NCBI RefSeq assembly: GCF_947495565.1
Contig: NZ_CANLZM010000005.1
Coordinates: 124,001 to 188,000 of the forward strand
Direction of reading: 5' to 3'
Source of the DNA: an uncultured Pontibacter sp.
GTDB taxonomy: Bacteria; Bacteroidota; Bacteroidia; Cytophagales; Hymenobacteraceae
Length of the DNA stretch: 64,000 nt
Below are positions 16,481-25,487 of this stretch, in pieces (position 1 is the stretch's first letter; every line of letters begins with the position of its first letter). The notes under the pieces were generated by a model. It saw only the letters and a list, made by a program, of their open reading frames with translations. It searched no databases and was not told where the DNA came from. The position numbers were made by a program, and so were the translations under genes.

Positions 16481-17527
16481 ATGGATAAAAGCGCGGATAT
16501 AAACTGGCTGAAGTGGCTGCAGTATACAGTGCTGGTTTCGGTGATTTTATACTTCGGGAGCACACTGTTTATACCGCTTAGCTTTGCCCTGCTTATAAGT
16601 TTTGTACTTTATCCTATCTGCCTTTGGCTGGAGCAGAAAAAACTGCCGCGTTGGGCCGCCATTGCGCTGTGCCTGTTGCTGCTACTGGTGCTGGTTGGCG
16701 GCTTGGGTTTTCTGCTGGTGCGGCAAATAATACGCTTCGGAGAGGAGTGGCCGCAGCTGCAGGGCAAGCTGAAAGCCGCCTGGGGAAATATCAGTACTTA
16801 TGTGGAGCACCATTTTGGCATAGACGCTGCCAAGCAGGTAACCTGGGTAGAGGGAATGGCATCTGATGTGGCTTCTTCGGCGTTTACTACGTTGCAGGGT
16901 ATAGTCTATACTTCCGCCGTTTCGCTGGTGCTGCTGGTGCTGATCCCGATTTACGTGGCGCTTATACTTTACAACCGCGAGCAATTAGCCAAGGCCTTAA
17001 AATCCTTTTTTCCGCAAAACGAGCATCGCAAAATCCGGCAAATCCTCCACGAAACCATCTCCACATACTACAATTTTATCAAAGGCATGGCCATCGTATA
17101 CCTGGTGGTAGGAGTTTTAAACAGCCTGGGCCTGTTGCTGATTGGTGTGCCGCATGCCATCTTTTTTGGTGTGGTGGCCTCTGTGCTTACGTTTATACCT
17201 TATGTAGGCATCACCATCGGAGCTATACTTCCCATGACGGTCGCCTGGATCACTTACGACTCTATCTGGTATCCGCTGGGTGTGGTGCTGGTGTTTGGTG
17301 TGGTGCAGTACTTAGAGGCGAACCTCATTTTTCCGTGGGCCGTAAGTGCGCGGCTGCAGGTAAACATGCTCTTTACCTTACTGGCTATTGTGGCGGGCGG
17401 TATACTTTGGGGCGCCTCCGGCATGATTTTGTTTATACCATTCCTAGCCATACTTAAGCTGATAGCTGATAAGCATCATCGCATGCGTCCGTTGTCGCTG
17501 CTGCTGGGCAGTGGTAAAGAAAAATGA
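16481..17527 (+). CDS. AI-2E family transporter (PerM/YdiK type)
   Basis: 348-residue membrane protein with the AI-2E exporter layout: two N-terminal helices, a helix pair after WLEQKKLPRWAA, a soluble stretch (about 85-135) and four or five C-terminal helices with the conserved FIPYVG and QYLEANLIFP segments. The family includes TqsA (autoinducer-2), sodium/proton antiporters and transporters of unknown cargo; the substrate is not inferable. A second, diverged member lies at 44738. Five TATACTT copies fall in the gene, mostly read as Ile-Leu. Confidence 0.9.
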   Translation: MDKSADINWLKWLQYTVLVSVILYFGSTLFIPLSFALLISFVLYPICLWLEQKKLPRWAAIALCLLLLLVLVGGLGFLLVRQIIRFGEEWPQLQGKLKAAWGNISTYVEHHFGIDAAKQVTWVEGMASDVASSAFTTLQGIVYTSAVSLVLLVLIPIYVALILYNREQLAKALKSFFPQNEHRKIRQILHETISTYYNFIKGMAIVYLVVGVLNSLGLLLIGVPHAIFFGVVASVLTFIPYVGITIGAILPMTVAWITYDSIWYPLGVVLVFGVVQYLEANLIFPWAVSARLQVNMLFTLLAIVAGGILWGASGMILFIPFLAILKLIADKHHRMRPLSLLLGSGKEK

Positions 17528-17631
17528 TTTTGCGAGCAATTGCACCAGTTAAGATACTGAATTGAATAGCCAAAAACTATCCTCCTTGAATAAGGCGATA
17601 ATAAGGACATAAAAGTATAAAACAAGCTAAC

Positions 17632-17771
17632 CTACCGCGAGTTTTCAATTCGTGGGTTTCCCATGGCAGTAAACTTTCAGCTTGCGTTAACCTGCAGTAT
17701 TTAAATCTATACTTCTGAAAGCTGAAAGTTTGCCCCATGACAAGCCACAAGATGAAACCTTGCGGCAGTAG
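17632..17771 (-). repeat. Dispersed ~140-bp intergenic repeat, full copy
   Basis: Read on the minus strand it runs CTACTGCCGCAAGG... to ...AACTCGCGGTAG. Its two halves fold on each other: ends match as imperfect inverted repeats (16 of 21 bp), and AAACTTTCAGCTT/AAGCTGAAAGTTT are a perfect 13-bp pair inside. The block GAAGTATAGATTTAAAT is shared exactly with the copy at 24941, and the GAAAGTATAGAT part with 41907. It occupies most of the gap between the AI-2E gene and the clpC terminator. Confidence 0.8.
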
Positions 17772-17830
17772 TGAGGAAGGGCAATACTGAAGCCATACTC
17801 TTGCGGTAGCAGCTGGGCAGACTACAACAA

Positions 17831-17859
17831 AAAAGGCTACCCGAAGCGGGTAGCCTTTT
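17831..17859 (-). terminator. clpC terminator
   Basis: Perfect 13-bp stem AAAAGGCTACCCG/CGGGTAGCCTTTT with a 3-nt loop, followed leftward by TTGTTG. It stands 24 bp beyond the clpC stop. Confidence 0.85.
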
Positions 17860-17882
17860 CATTTATACTACGATAGTATACA

Positions 17883-20480
17883 TTACTCTTTTGTTTTATC
17901 TGAGTCAGATGATTTGGTTGGCTCAGTTTCTTCTGCCTCATCCGAAGCGCCTTTGGCTTTTTTGTCGTTAGACTTTTTGGATGTGAAGCTCAGCTTCTCT
18001 TCGCCTTCCTTATAATCCACCTGAATTAAATCACCCTGATTTACCTCAGCTCTCAGAATCTCTTCCGCAATCGGATCTTCGATGTACTTCTGAATAGCAC
18101 GGTTCAGCGGACGAGCGCCATACTTCGGATCATAGCCTTTCTCGGCCACAAAGTCTTTCGCTTCTTTTGTCAACTCGATAGTATAGCCAAGGCTTTCAAC
18201 ACGAGTGAATAGCTTGTTAAGCGACAGCTCGATGATCTTGTGCATGTCCTCACGGTTAAGCGAGTTAAACACAATCACATCATCCAAACGGTTCAGGAAC
18301 TCAGGCGAGAACGTCTTCTTCAGGGCGCTGGCAATAGTGCCTTTCATAATGTCATCCACGTTCTCCTGCTTTGTCTTAGACATGAAACCGATACCGGCTC
18401 CGAAGTCCTGCAGGTCTCTTGCACCGATGTTTGAGGTCATGATGATGATCGTGTTACGGAAGTCAACCTTGCGGCCAAGTCCGTCTGTCAGAATACCATC
18501 ATCCAGCACTTGCAAGAGCAGGTTGTACACATCCGGGTGCGCTTTCTCAATCTCATCCAGCAATACCACAGAGTATGGCTTGCGACGGATTTTCTCAGTC
18601 AGCTGGCCACCTTCTTCGTAACCAACATATCCTGGAGGCGCTCCTACCAAGCGAGATACGCTGAATTTCTCCATGTACTCACTCATATCGATACGCACCA
18701 AAGAATCTTCCTTATCGAAGAGGTAAGTGGCAAGCACCTTGGCAAGCTCCGTTTTACCTACACCCGTTGGGCCTAGGAATACAAAGGAACCGATTGGCTT
18801 CTTCGGGTCTTTCAGACCAACACGCGTACGCTGGATGGCTTTTACCAATTGGCCGATCGCTTTGTCCTGGCCAATTACTTTGCCTTTCAGCTCTTCGCCC
18901 ATGTTCAAAAGCTTCACGCCTTCTTTCTGTGCGATACGCTTCACCGGAATACCTGTCATCATGGCAATAACCTCTGCCACATTTTCCTCTTTTACCTGGT
19001 AACGCTTTTTCTTGGTCTCTTCTTCCCAGTTCTTTTTAGCAGTTTCGAGCTGATCAATAAGTTTTTTCTCCTTATCGCGTAGCTGGGCAGCTTCTTCATA
19101 CTTCTGGCTCTTCACCACGCGGTTTTTCTCTACCTTGATGTTCTCGATCTGCTCTTCCAGCTTCAGGATATCATCCGGCACCACAATGTTGTTGATGTGT
19201 ACGCGGGCACCTGCTTCGTCCAAAATATCGATAGCCTTGTCTGGCAGGAAGCGGTCGCTCATGTAGCGGTCTGATAGCTTCACGCAGGCCTCAATGGCTT
19301 TATCGGTATAATTTACGTGGTGGTGGTCCTGGTACTTATCCTTAATGTTGTTCAGGATTTCGATAGTCTCCTCTGGTGTGGTAGGGTCCACCATTACAAT
19401 CTGGAAACGACGGGCCAACGCGCCATCTTTCTCGATGTACTGGCGGTACTCATCCAGGGTAGTGGCACCGATGCATTGGATCTCGCCACGGGCAAGCGCA
19501 GGCTTGAACATGTTGGAGGCATCCAAAGAACCAGAAGCGCCACCGGCACCTACAATCGTATGCAGCTCGTCGATGAACAGGATCACGTCCGGAGACTTCT
19601 CAAGCTCGTTCATTACGGCTTTCATACGCTCTTCAAACTGGCCACGATACTTGGTGCCAGCCACCAGCGAGGCAAGGTCCAGGGTTACCACACGCTTGTT
19701 AAACAGCACGCGGCTTACCTTTTTCTGCACAATGCGCAGGGCCAAACCCTCGGCAATGGCGGTTTTACCAACACCAGGCTCACCTATAAGTATAGGGTTG
19801 TTCTTTTTACGGCGACTCAGTACCTGGGCCACACGCTCAATTTCTTTTTCTCGACCAACGATTGGGTCCAGCTTATCGTCCTCGGCCAGCTTGGTTAAGT
19901 CGCGGCCAAAGTTATCTAGCACCGGAGTGCGTGACTTCTCGCCTGGCTTTTTGCTCGAAGAGCTGCCTGCGCGTGACGATGAGCTACCAAACAGTTTGTC
20001 CGAATCATCAGAATCATCAGTGTCTGACGATGCCAGCGGATTATTGCTATGATAATCCAGCGAGTCTCTTATTGCTTCGTAGTTCACGTTGAATTTCGCT
20101 AAAATTTGTGAAGAAATATTGTCCTCGTCCCGTAGGATGGACAACAGAAGGTGCTCTGTGCCGATAATATCGCTTTTAAAGATCTTTGCCTCTAAGTATG
20201 TTATCTTAAGCACCTTTTCGGTCTGTTTCGTCAGGGGGATACTGCCGGTAATATTGCTGCTTTGCGATGCTGTATTTCGTGTAGCCTGTTCTAAAGCGTA
20301 CTTTAATTCATCTATCGAAACGCCAAGCTTCTTCAGCAGCGAGATGGCTGTACCTTCTCCTTCCCGAATCATACCAAGCACTAAATGTTCAGTGCCAATG
20401 TAGTCATGGCCGAGCCGGATTGCTTCCTCCCGGCTGAGCGAGATGACCTCTTTTACTCGGTTTGAGAATTTTGCTTCCAT
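17883..20480 (-). CDS. clpC: ATP-dependent Clp protease ATP-binding subunit ClpC
   Basis: 865 residues. ClpC unfolds proteins and feeds them to ClpP; it is a hexameric cytoplasmic AAA+ machine. Domains in order: double Clp-N repeat (1-145), an acidic/Ser-rich linker (150-185), first AAA+ module with Walker A GEPGVGKT (233-240), a coiled middle region with a UVR-type segment ([14 protein letters not shown]), second AAA+ with GPTGVGKT, and a C-terminal Lys/Glu/Ser tail. The middle region is of ClpC rather than ClpB size. Strongly codon-biased with only one TATACTT copy in 2.6 kb, in line with high expression. No clpP is nearby. Confidence 0.96.
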   Translation of the reverse strand: MEAKFSNRVKEVISLSREEAIRLGHDYIGTEHLVLGMIREGEGTAISLLKKLGVSIDELKYALEQATRNTASQSSNITGSIPLTKQTEKVLKITYLEAKIFKSDIIGTEHLLLSILRDEDNISSQILAKFNVNYEAIRDSLDYHSNNPLASSDTDDSDDSDKLFGSSSSRAGSSSSKKPGEKSRTPVLDNFGRDLTKLAEDDKLDPIVGREKEIERVAQVLSRRKKNNPILIGEPGVGKTAIAEGLALRIVQKKVSRVLFNKRVVTLDLASLVAGTKYRGQFEERMKAVMNELEKSPDVILFIDELHTIVGAGGASGSLDASNMFKPALARGEIQCIGATTLDEYRQYIEKDGALARRFQIVMVDPTTPEETIEILNNIKDKYQDHHHVNYTDKAIEACVKLSDRYMSDRFLPDKAIDILDEAGARVHINNIVVPDDILKLEEQIENIKVEKNRVVKSQKYEEAAQLRDKEKKLIDQLETAKKNWEEETKKKRYQVKEENVAEVIAMMTGIPVKRIAQKEGVKLLNMGEELKGKVIGQDKAIGQLVKAIQRTRVGLKDPKKPIGSFVFLGPTGVGKTELAKVLATYLFDKEDSLVRIDMSEYMEKFSVSRLVGAPPGYVGYEEGGQLTEKIRRKPYSVVLLDEIEKAHPDVYNLLLQVLDDGILTDGLGRKVDFRNTIIIMTSNIGARDLQDFGAGIGFMSKTKQENVDDIMKGTIASALKKTFSPEFLNRLDDVIVFNSLNREDMHKIIELSLNKLFTRVESLGYTIELTKEAKDFVAEKGYDPKYGARPLNRAIQKYIEDPIAEEILRAEVNQGDLIQVDYKEGEEKLSFTSKKSNDKKAKGASDEAEETEPTKSSDSDKTKE

Positions 20481-20599
20481 GTATACTATACTCCGTGTAT
20501 TCTTAAAAAAGTAGAATGTTTATAACTGATTGAGTCTTAACAGTTGATGCCTACTCTGAAACAAGCTTTTAGGTACAAATGTTCAGCTTGGTTGCGCCG

Positions 20600-21205
20600 T
20601 TACTGAAGGTAAGAAAGTGACGCAGGCCCTTGTGTAAACAACAAGTCAATTATACTGAGCTCTGGTACAAATTGTTTGCCAAACACTTGCGTATATGGGT
20701 TTACGTGCAAATTGTCAGTAGAGATTTTAGGATGTATCCTATTTCTGAGGTCGAGCACGTTTTCAGGAACCTGCACCTGATAATCTTGCGTGAAATTCAG
20801 CGGCTTGTTCAGTTTTAGTAATTTAAGATAAAGCTTTAAAAGATCAACGTTCAACTCAAATAAAAATTTGTGCTGCTGCTCATAAATGGCTTGCAGGTAA
20901 TCACTGTAAAATTCAAAATAGGGCGCTCGGCCGTATGCTGCCTGTATGGTACGCCAATGCACCAACTGCCATTTCTGGCTGTAATCTATCTCAATCTCCT
21001 GTATCGGTGTTTTGATTTTGCTGTTCCCGCGCAGCACCGGCACGCTTAGCTGCTGCACGCCATGCGCCGTAAGTACATGGCAGCGGTTGCGGTAGCTTTG
21101 CTTGATATAATTTTCGTGCGCCTCCAGCTGTATACTTTCAGAGCGAACGGCATGCCAGAAAAAAGCTGCCGGAGGGTTATACATTGTTTCGGTAAGCAGG
21201 ATCAA
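20600..21205 (-). CDS. WbqC-like family protein
   Basis: 201 residues of the WbqC-like family (ETMYNPPAAFFWHAVRSE at the start, then NYIKQSYRNRCHVLTA and the middle VHWRTIQAAYGRAPYFEFYSD). The family includes proteins proposed to act on surface polysaccharide precursors, but the enzymatic role is not established. The start is TTG at 21205, which keeps the family's ILLTET opening; an ATG lies seven codons downstream. It lies divergently from the acyltransferase gene. Confidence 0.82.
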   Translation of the reverse strand: MILLTETMYNPPAAFFWHAVRSESIQLEAHENYIKQSYRNRCHVLTAHGVQQLSVPVLRGNSKIKTPIQEIEIDYSQKWQLVHWRTIQAAYGRAPYFEFYSDYLQAIYEQQHKFLFELNVDLLKLYLKLLKLNKPLNFTQDYQVQVPENVLDLRNRIHPKISTDNLHVNPYTQVFGKQFVPELSIIDLLFTQGPASLSYLQ

Positions 21206-21372
21206 GATTAATTATAAAATTAGGTTTTGCGTATCATGACAACAGGTATCGGGTAGCATAACTTTCATAGTAGCGTTTCGGTATGAGCGTGCTACTTGAT
21301 TCGTGCTACGAGATACGGTTTCCCGCTAAATAAGCACAAGTTCTGATATTTCATAATGCCAGGTGAGGGTTG

Positions 21373-21380
21373 TACCTTTG
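21373..21380 (+). promoter_or_regulatory. -7 element (TACCTTTG) that decides the acyltransferase start
   Basis: TACCTTTG matches TAnnTTTG exactly. A transcript would begin near 21385, downstream of the upstream GTG (21363), so the GTG at 21399 is the more likely translation start. Confidence 0.55.
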
Positions 21381-21398
21381 CGGCTGCTCCTTTTGCCC

Positions 21399-22292
21399 GT
21401 GAATAAACATACAAACATACCGCCGCTTTACTATCCGCTCTGGCTGCTGCTGAAAGGCTTGTCGCTGTTGCCGCTTTCTATGCTTTACCTGTTGGCCGAC
21501 TTCCTATACTTTGTTATATACTTTGTGCTCGGCTACCGCAAAAAGGTTGTGCTCAATAACCTGCAGCGCGCCTTCCCGGAGAAAAGCCCGGAAGAGATAC
21601 AGCAAATTACGAAGGCTTTTTACAGGCAGTTTGCTGACGTGATTGTGGAAACGCTCAAGCTCCTGTCGATGGATGCTGCTGAGATGGCACGGCGGATAAC
21701 CTTCACCAACCAGGAGCTTCTGGATGATTTTGTGCAGCAAGGCAAAACCGTAATCACCATGGGCTCTCATTCCAGCAACTGGGAGTGGGTACTATCGGCC
21801 GGGGCTGTGCAGTTTGATTTTCCGGCATATGGCGTTTACAAACCCCTGAACAATGCGTTTTTTGAAAACTTTATGCTGCGCACGCGAAGCAAGCTGGGCG
21901 CAAAGCTGATTAAGATGAAAGACACGCTGCGCGACTTTGCCGCCAACCGCAACACCCCGCGCGTAGTAGCCATGCTCTCGGACCAAACACCACTTAAAAG
22001 CGAAATTACGTTTTGGACCACCTTTCTGCACCAGGATACTCCCTTTTATGAAGGCGCTGAAAAGCTGGCCAACAAATTTGGCCTTCCTGTACTTTTCCTG
22101 GATGCGCACCGCACAAGCCGTGGCCATTATACCCTTACCTTTGAGCTGATTTCTGACGGGAAAAAAGACCCGGCCGAACCTAACTCTATTACAGAAACCT
22201 TTGCCAGAAAACTGGAAGCCGCCATCCGCCGCCACCCTGCCGATTACCTCTGGACCCACAAACGCTGGAAACATAGGAAGTTAGAGGGTTAG
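21399..22292 (+). CDS. Lysophospholipid/lipid A acyltransferase (LpxL/HtrB family)
   Basis: About 297 residues. An N-terminal hydrophobic segment (LYYPLWLLLKGLSLLPL) anchors it to the inner membrane. The LpxL/HtrB signatures are the HX4-E-type catalytic motif in MGSHSSNWEWVL and the DQTP segment in AMLSDQTPLKSE; ANKFGLPVLFLD and a C-terminal LWTHKRWKHRK complete the match. Family members transfer an acyl chain from acyl-ACP to lipid A precursors or related lipids. The start is uncertain: GTG at 21399 is preferred from the promoter position, with GTG at 21363 as the alternative. The 3' end runs into an 8-nt-period repeat. Confidence 0.88.
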   Translation: MNKHTNIPPLYYPLWLLLKGLSLLPLSMLYLLADFLYFVIYFVLGYRKKVVLNNLQRAFPEKSPEEIQQITKAFYRQFADVIVETLKLLSMDAAEMARRITFTNQELLDDFVQQGKTVITMGSHSSNWEWVLSAGAVQFDFPAYGVYKPLNNAFFENFMLRTRSKLGAKLIKMKDTLRDFAANRNTPRVVAMLSDQTPLKSEITFWTTFLHQDTPFYEGAEKLANKFGLPVLFLDAHRTSRGHYTLTFELISDGKKDPAEPNSITETFARKLEAAIRRHPADYLWTHKRWKHRKLEG

Positions 22293-22311
22293 AGAGTTGA
22301 AAAGTTGAGGA
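22280..22311 (+). repeat. 8-nt-period GTTAGAGG array overlapping a stop codon
   Basis: Four tandem 8-mers: GTTAGAGG, GTTAGAGA, GTTGAAAA, GTTGAGGA. The first starts in the last codons of the acyltransferase and the array includes its stop codon. A related shorter run, on the other strand, lies at 22336-22356 just beyond the stop of the convergent gene. Confidence 0.7.
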
Positions 22312-22354
22312 TGTTATACTAGAATCATTATTAAAGCACTTTCTAACTCTTAAA

Positions 22355-22984
22355 CTACAAAAACTCCTCTATGTCTCCTGCACCTGGGCGTAGGACTTCG
22401 AATGTGTTGTTTGTGGCGTCTACTACCGTAGAAGCTACGTTGTTGCCGTAACCGCCGTCTACAACAGCATCCACCAGGTTTTTATACTTCTCATAGATCA
22501 GCTCAGGGTCAGTGCTGTACTCAAGCACCTCGTCCTCATCGTGGATGGAGGTGGAGAGGATGGGGTTGCCAAGTTCTTTTACCAGCTGCAAGGCAATATT
22601 ATTTTCAGGTACGCGTATGCCTACGGTTTTCTTTTTGGCGCTGGCATACTTCGGAGCATTACTGGTGGCATTAAGCACAAACGTAAACGGGCCGGGCAGC
22701 GCCTTCTTCATGACTTTATAAGTCGGGGTATCTATTTTGGCGTAATCGGAAATGTGCGTAAGGTCGGAGCAGATAAAGGAGAGATTCACCTTATCTGGTT
22801 TAACGCCTTTTATCTGGCAAACACGCTCAATAGCGCGTGCATTATGTATGTCGCAGCCAAGGCCATAGATGGTATCAGTCGGGTAGATGATGACGCCCCC
22901 GTTTCGGAGGATGTCGACTACCTCACGGATTTTTCGCTCCTGCGGGTTATCGGGGTGTATCTGGATAAAGGCTGCGTTACTCAT
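22355..22984 (-). CDS. L-threonylcarbamoyladenylate synthase (Sua5/YciO/YrdC family)
   Basis: 209 residues. The family makes threonylcarbamoyl-AMP from threonine, bicarbonate and ATP for t6A37 tRNA modification. The characteristic KxR-SxN binding groove is suggested by IYPTDTIYGLGCDIHN, KGVKPDK, NLSFIC, LPGPFTFVL, GIRVPENN and STSIHDEDEV. The sequence is closer to the YciO branch (short, no C-terminal Sua5 domain), so whether it supplies t6A or is a paralogue of unknown role is unresolved. Confidence 0.88.
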   Translation of the reverse strand: MSNAAFIQIHPDNPQERKIREVVDILRNGGVIIYPTDTIYGLGCDIHNARAIERVCQIKGVKPDKVNLSFICSDLTHISDYAKIDTPTYKVMKKALPGPFTFVLNATSNAPKYASAKKKTVGIRVPENNIALQLVKELGNPILSTSIHDEDEVLEYSTDPELIYEKYKNLVDAVVDGGYGNNVASTVVDATNNTFEVLRPGAGDIEEFL

Positions 22985-23061
22985 AGTTTTAAATTATTTT
23001 GTCTGAAAGATAGAAATACTGCTTCAGCTGCTGAAGCGTTGTAAAACTTATACTTGGCAGC

Positions 23062-23619
23062 TTAACTCTTAAACTCGCTCCGGAGCAAGCTGTATACTTC
23101 AAGGTCATGGAACTTCCCGTTTAGAAGCTCTCCGTGGCGCTGAACTCCCTCCAGCTTAAAGCCTAGTTTTTTAGGGATGTTGCTGCTGCGGTGGTTGCCT
23201 ACGCCGACTTTTATCTCTACCCGGTTCATGCGCATTTTCTCGAAAGCATATGTAAGCAATGTCTGGCAAGACTGGCGCATAATTCCCTTGCCTTGCTTTT
23301 CCTCGGCCAACCAGTAGCCAATCTCCAGCTTCTTGTTCAGTTTGTCTATGCACTTAAACCCGATCAAGCCGCATACTTTTTGCTCGTGTACAATTACAAA
23401 AACAAGATCGGAGGTGTTGCCTGGGGCGCTAACGTATTTCAGGTAAGCCTCTGTGTCACCGGCATCCTGGCTAACATCTATAAAAGGCAACCATTTACGG
23501 AGGTAGGGGCGGTCGCGGTCGATGATGTAATAGAGAGCAGACGCATCTGAGGGAGTTGCCCGGCGTAGGAAAAGATCGGTGGCTACAGGCAATTGTAACA
23601 ATGGAGTAGCAGTTTTCAT
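23062..23619 (-). CDS. GNAT family N-acetyltransferase (RimJ/RimL type)
   Basis: 185 residues of the RimJ/RimL/SpeG-like GNAT branch: opening LFLRRATPSDASALYYIID, the acetyl-CoA loop in IGYWLAEEKQGKGIMRQSCQTLL and the C-terminal NIPKKLGFKLEGVQRHGE. It may acetylate the N-terminus of a ribosomal protein or a small amine; the acceptor is unknown. Monocistronic; the short gap to the Sua5-like gene (77 bp) allows readthrough in the same direction. Confidence 0.85.
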   Translation of the reverse strand: MKTATPLLQLPVATDLFLRRATPSDASALYYIIDRDRPYLRKWLPFIDVSQDAGDTEAYLKYVSAPGNTSDLVFVIVHEQKVCGLIGFKCIDKLNKKLEIGYWLAEEKQGKGIMRQSCQTLLTYAFEKMRMNRVEIKVGVGNHRSSNIPKKLGFKLEGVQRHGELLNGKFHDLEVYSLLRSEFKS

Positions 23620-23755
23620 AGTTTATAGATACGTGTTTACAGGCAAGGTAAAAAACTTCTGCTATAAAGCCGCTCTGCCAGCCAAACAAAGCCAATGCAT
23701 GTACAGTTTAAGGAGTATGAGTGCGGGCTGATGAACATTACTTTATACTTCCTTT

Positions 23756-24349
23756 ATGAGAAAATATTTACTAACCGGTTTTATACTTTTCATCACCTTT
23801 TCAGCCATTGCGCAAAGCGAACCGGAGCTTACTGTTGGGGCAAAGGCGGGCATCAACATCTATAGCCTGAGCAGCGATGATTTGATTGAGGACGATGATA
23901 CCGGACTAAGCTATGAGTTTGGGATTTACGGGCGCATTGGGGAGCGGTTTTTTGTGCAGCCTGAGCTAAACCTTGTAAGCCACAAAACGCATTTGATTAC
24001 CCGAACCCAGCCTCGGGTAGGAGAGCGTGACGCGCTAACAGTGCGTTACCTGCGCCTGCCGGTGTACCTCGGATACCGGACAGACTACAGCGGGCCACTG
24101 ATTTCGCGGGTGCGCTTTATGGCTGGCCCCTCTATATCTTATGCCATCTCTGTGGCAGACAATAACCTCGATATCCAACGAAACGACATACATAACGCAC
24201 AGTTTGCGCTTAACGGCGGCGCTGGCTTCGAGCTTTGGGTGCTGCACTTGGACCTGACGTATCACCACTACTTTACCTCGCTGCTTAATGATGGGCGCTC
24301 TTCGGGCAAAGGCCGTGCCTTTTCATTAACAGCTGGTTTCGGATTTTAA
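23756..24349 (+). CDS. Outer-membrane beta-barrel protein (porin family)
   Basis: 197 residues with a signal peptide (cleavage near AIAQS, residue 20), alternating hydrophobic strands and a terminal aromatic residue (AGFGF), as in small 8-10-stranded Bacteroidetes barrels of the OMP_b-brl_2 type. Typical pieces are VGAKAGINIYSLS, FFVQPELNLV, YLRLPVYLGYR, AGPSISY and NGGAGFELWVLHLDL. No ligand or pore function can be assigned. The downstream hydrolase begins 26 bp after the stop and may be co-transcribed. Confidence 0.85.
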   Translation: MRKYLLTGFILFITFSAIAQSEPELTVGAKAGINIYSLSSDDLIEDDDTGLSYEFGIYGRIGERFFVQPELNLVSHKTHLITRTQPRVGERDALTVRYLRLPVYLGYRTDYSGPLISRVRFMAGPSISYAISVADNNLDIQRNDIHNAQFALNGGAGFELWVLHLDLTYHHYFTSLLNDGRSSGKGRAFSLTAGFGF

Positions 24350-24375
24350 ACGATTTATACTTTCAGCAAGAGCTT

Positions 24376-24924
24376 ATGCAGCACAGCACGGTTATACTTA
24401 TCCCCGGCCTCGGCGACTCAGAACCTGACCATTGGCAAAGCCTTTGGCAGCAGCAACACCCGCCTTTTAAACGGGTGCAACAGCAGAACTGGGATGCCCC
24501 AAAGCAAGCGGAATGGGTGGAGGAGATTGCGAGCACAGTGCGGCAACACAAGCCGGAGCAGGTGGTGCTGGTGGCGCATAGCCTGGCTTGTATCGCCGTC
24601 GCTTTTTGGGCTCAGAAGTATAAACAGGCAATTAAAGGAGCATTACTGGTAGCCCCCGCCGACACCGAAGCGGCCTCTTTCCCGGAAGCTGCCGCTGGCT
24701 TCGCGCCAATACCGATAGCGCAGTTGCCTTTTAAAAGTATTGTAGTAAGCAGCAGCAACGATGAGTATATCGCTGCGGGGCGGGCGCAGCAGTTGGCCAA
24801 TGCCTGGGGAAGCCGCTATGTGAACATCGGCATGGCCGGGCACATAAACAGCGCCTCCGGCTACGGCCGTTGGGACGAGGGGCTGGAACTGCTCAAAGGC
24901 CTCTGCGGCACAGCGCGATTGTAA
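24376..24924 (+). CDS. RBBP9/YdeN family alpha/beta hydrolase
   Basis: 182 residues, matching the short RBBP9-like serine hydrolases: ILIPGLGDSEPDHWQSLW (oxyanion region), nucleophile S69 in VAHSLACIA, the acid in SSNDEYIAAGRA and the catalytic His in GHINSASGYGRWDEG. The substrate is not known. Cytoplasmic, no signal peptide. Follows the barrel gene closely; a dispersed repeat begins 17 bp after its stop. Confidence 0.9.
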   Translation: MQHSTVILIPGLGDSEPDHWQSLWQQQHPPFKRVQQQNWDAPKQAEWVEEIASTVRQHKPEQVVLVAHSLACIAVAFWAQKYKQAIKGALLVAPADTEAASFPEAAAGFAPIPIAQLPFKSIVVSSSNDEYIAAGRAQQLANAWGSRYVNIGMAGHINSASGYGRWDEGLELLKGLCGTARL

Positions 24925-24940
24925 GGTTGTGCTATCAAAA

Positions 24941-25072
24941 CTGCCGCAAGATTCCATTTTGTGGCTTTTCCTGGGACAAGCTTTCAGCTTGCAGAAGTAT
25001 AGATTTAAATGCAGCCGGTAAAGCTAGACCTGTCTCTACTGGGGTAAGCCCACCCATGAAAGCTGCGCTCGC
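24941..25072 (+). repeat. Dispersed intergenic repeat, second copy
   Basis: Begins CTGCCGCAAG and shares long stretches with the complement of the copy at 17632: TTTTGTGGCTT, the hairpin CAAGCTTTCAGCTTG (24977-24991) and GAAGTATAGATTTAAAT. The right half is more diverged but ends in GCGCTCGC as expected. No gene lies in the 563-bp gap that holds it. Confidence 0.75.
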
Positions 25073-25133
25073 TTAAAACTCACGCTTTTGCTAGTCCATG
25101 AGAGGAGGGATTTCTGCATCAGCCATCATCCAA

Positions 25134-25380
25134 CCACCCCTAACCCCTCCTTGTCTAAGGCGGGGAATTTTTACCCCACCCCACCCCTAAAAACAGGGGA
25201 GGGAGTTCGGTTCAAGTTGTATTAGCGGGGGCTATCGAACCTGATCCCAGTCCTTGGGTTGAGCGCCTTGTGAGATCCGGTGCCCGCCAAGGGCAGCCGC
25301 AGCGCAGCGGAGGCAGGAGGGAACACAGCGCGATGCCCGAGGACGAGCCCTCCCGGGCTTGAGGGAGCCAAAGCCAGAAG
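25134..25380. repeat. C-rich hairpin repeat and GC-rich block, likely mobile repeat debris
   Basis: 25134-25204 carries ACCCCTAACCCCTCCTTG-type sequence with two hairpins (CCCCTCCTT/AAGGCGGGG and CCCCT/AGGGG), a repeat style that recurs in many Bacteroidetes intergenic regions. From 25225 to 25380 the DNA is unusually GC-rich with CCCTCCCGGGCTTGAGGG and no convincing frame. I cannot show copy number within this window; the assignment rests on style and composition. Confidence 0.45.
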
Positions 25381-25487
25381 TGAAACAAGCTGTTTATAAA
25401 GCCGAGGATCAACAGAAGCTATTAAGTATAGCTTATATTAAGCAGCGGCTAAGATATTAAAATAGCTTTGAACAGGCCAATAGCTAA

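Noticed and set aside
25212-25412. 66-codon minus-strand frame in the GC-rich block
   Set aside because: It lies in hairpin-rich repeat sequence and looks like chance openness in GC-rich DNA.
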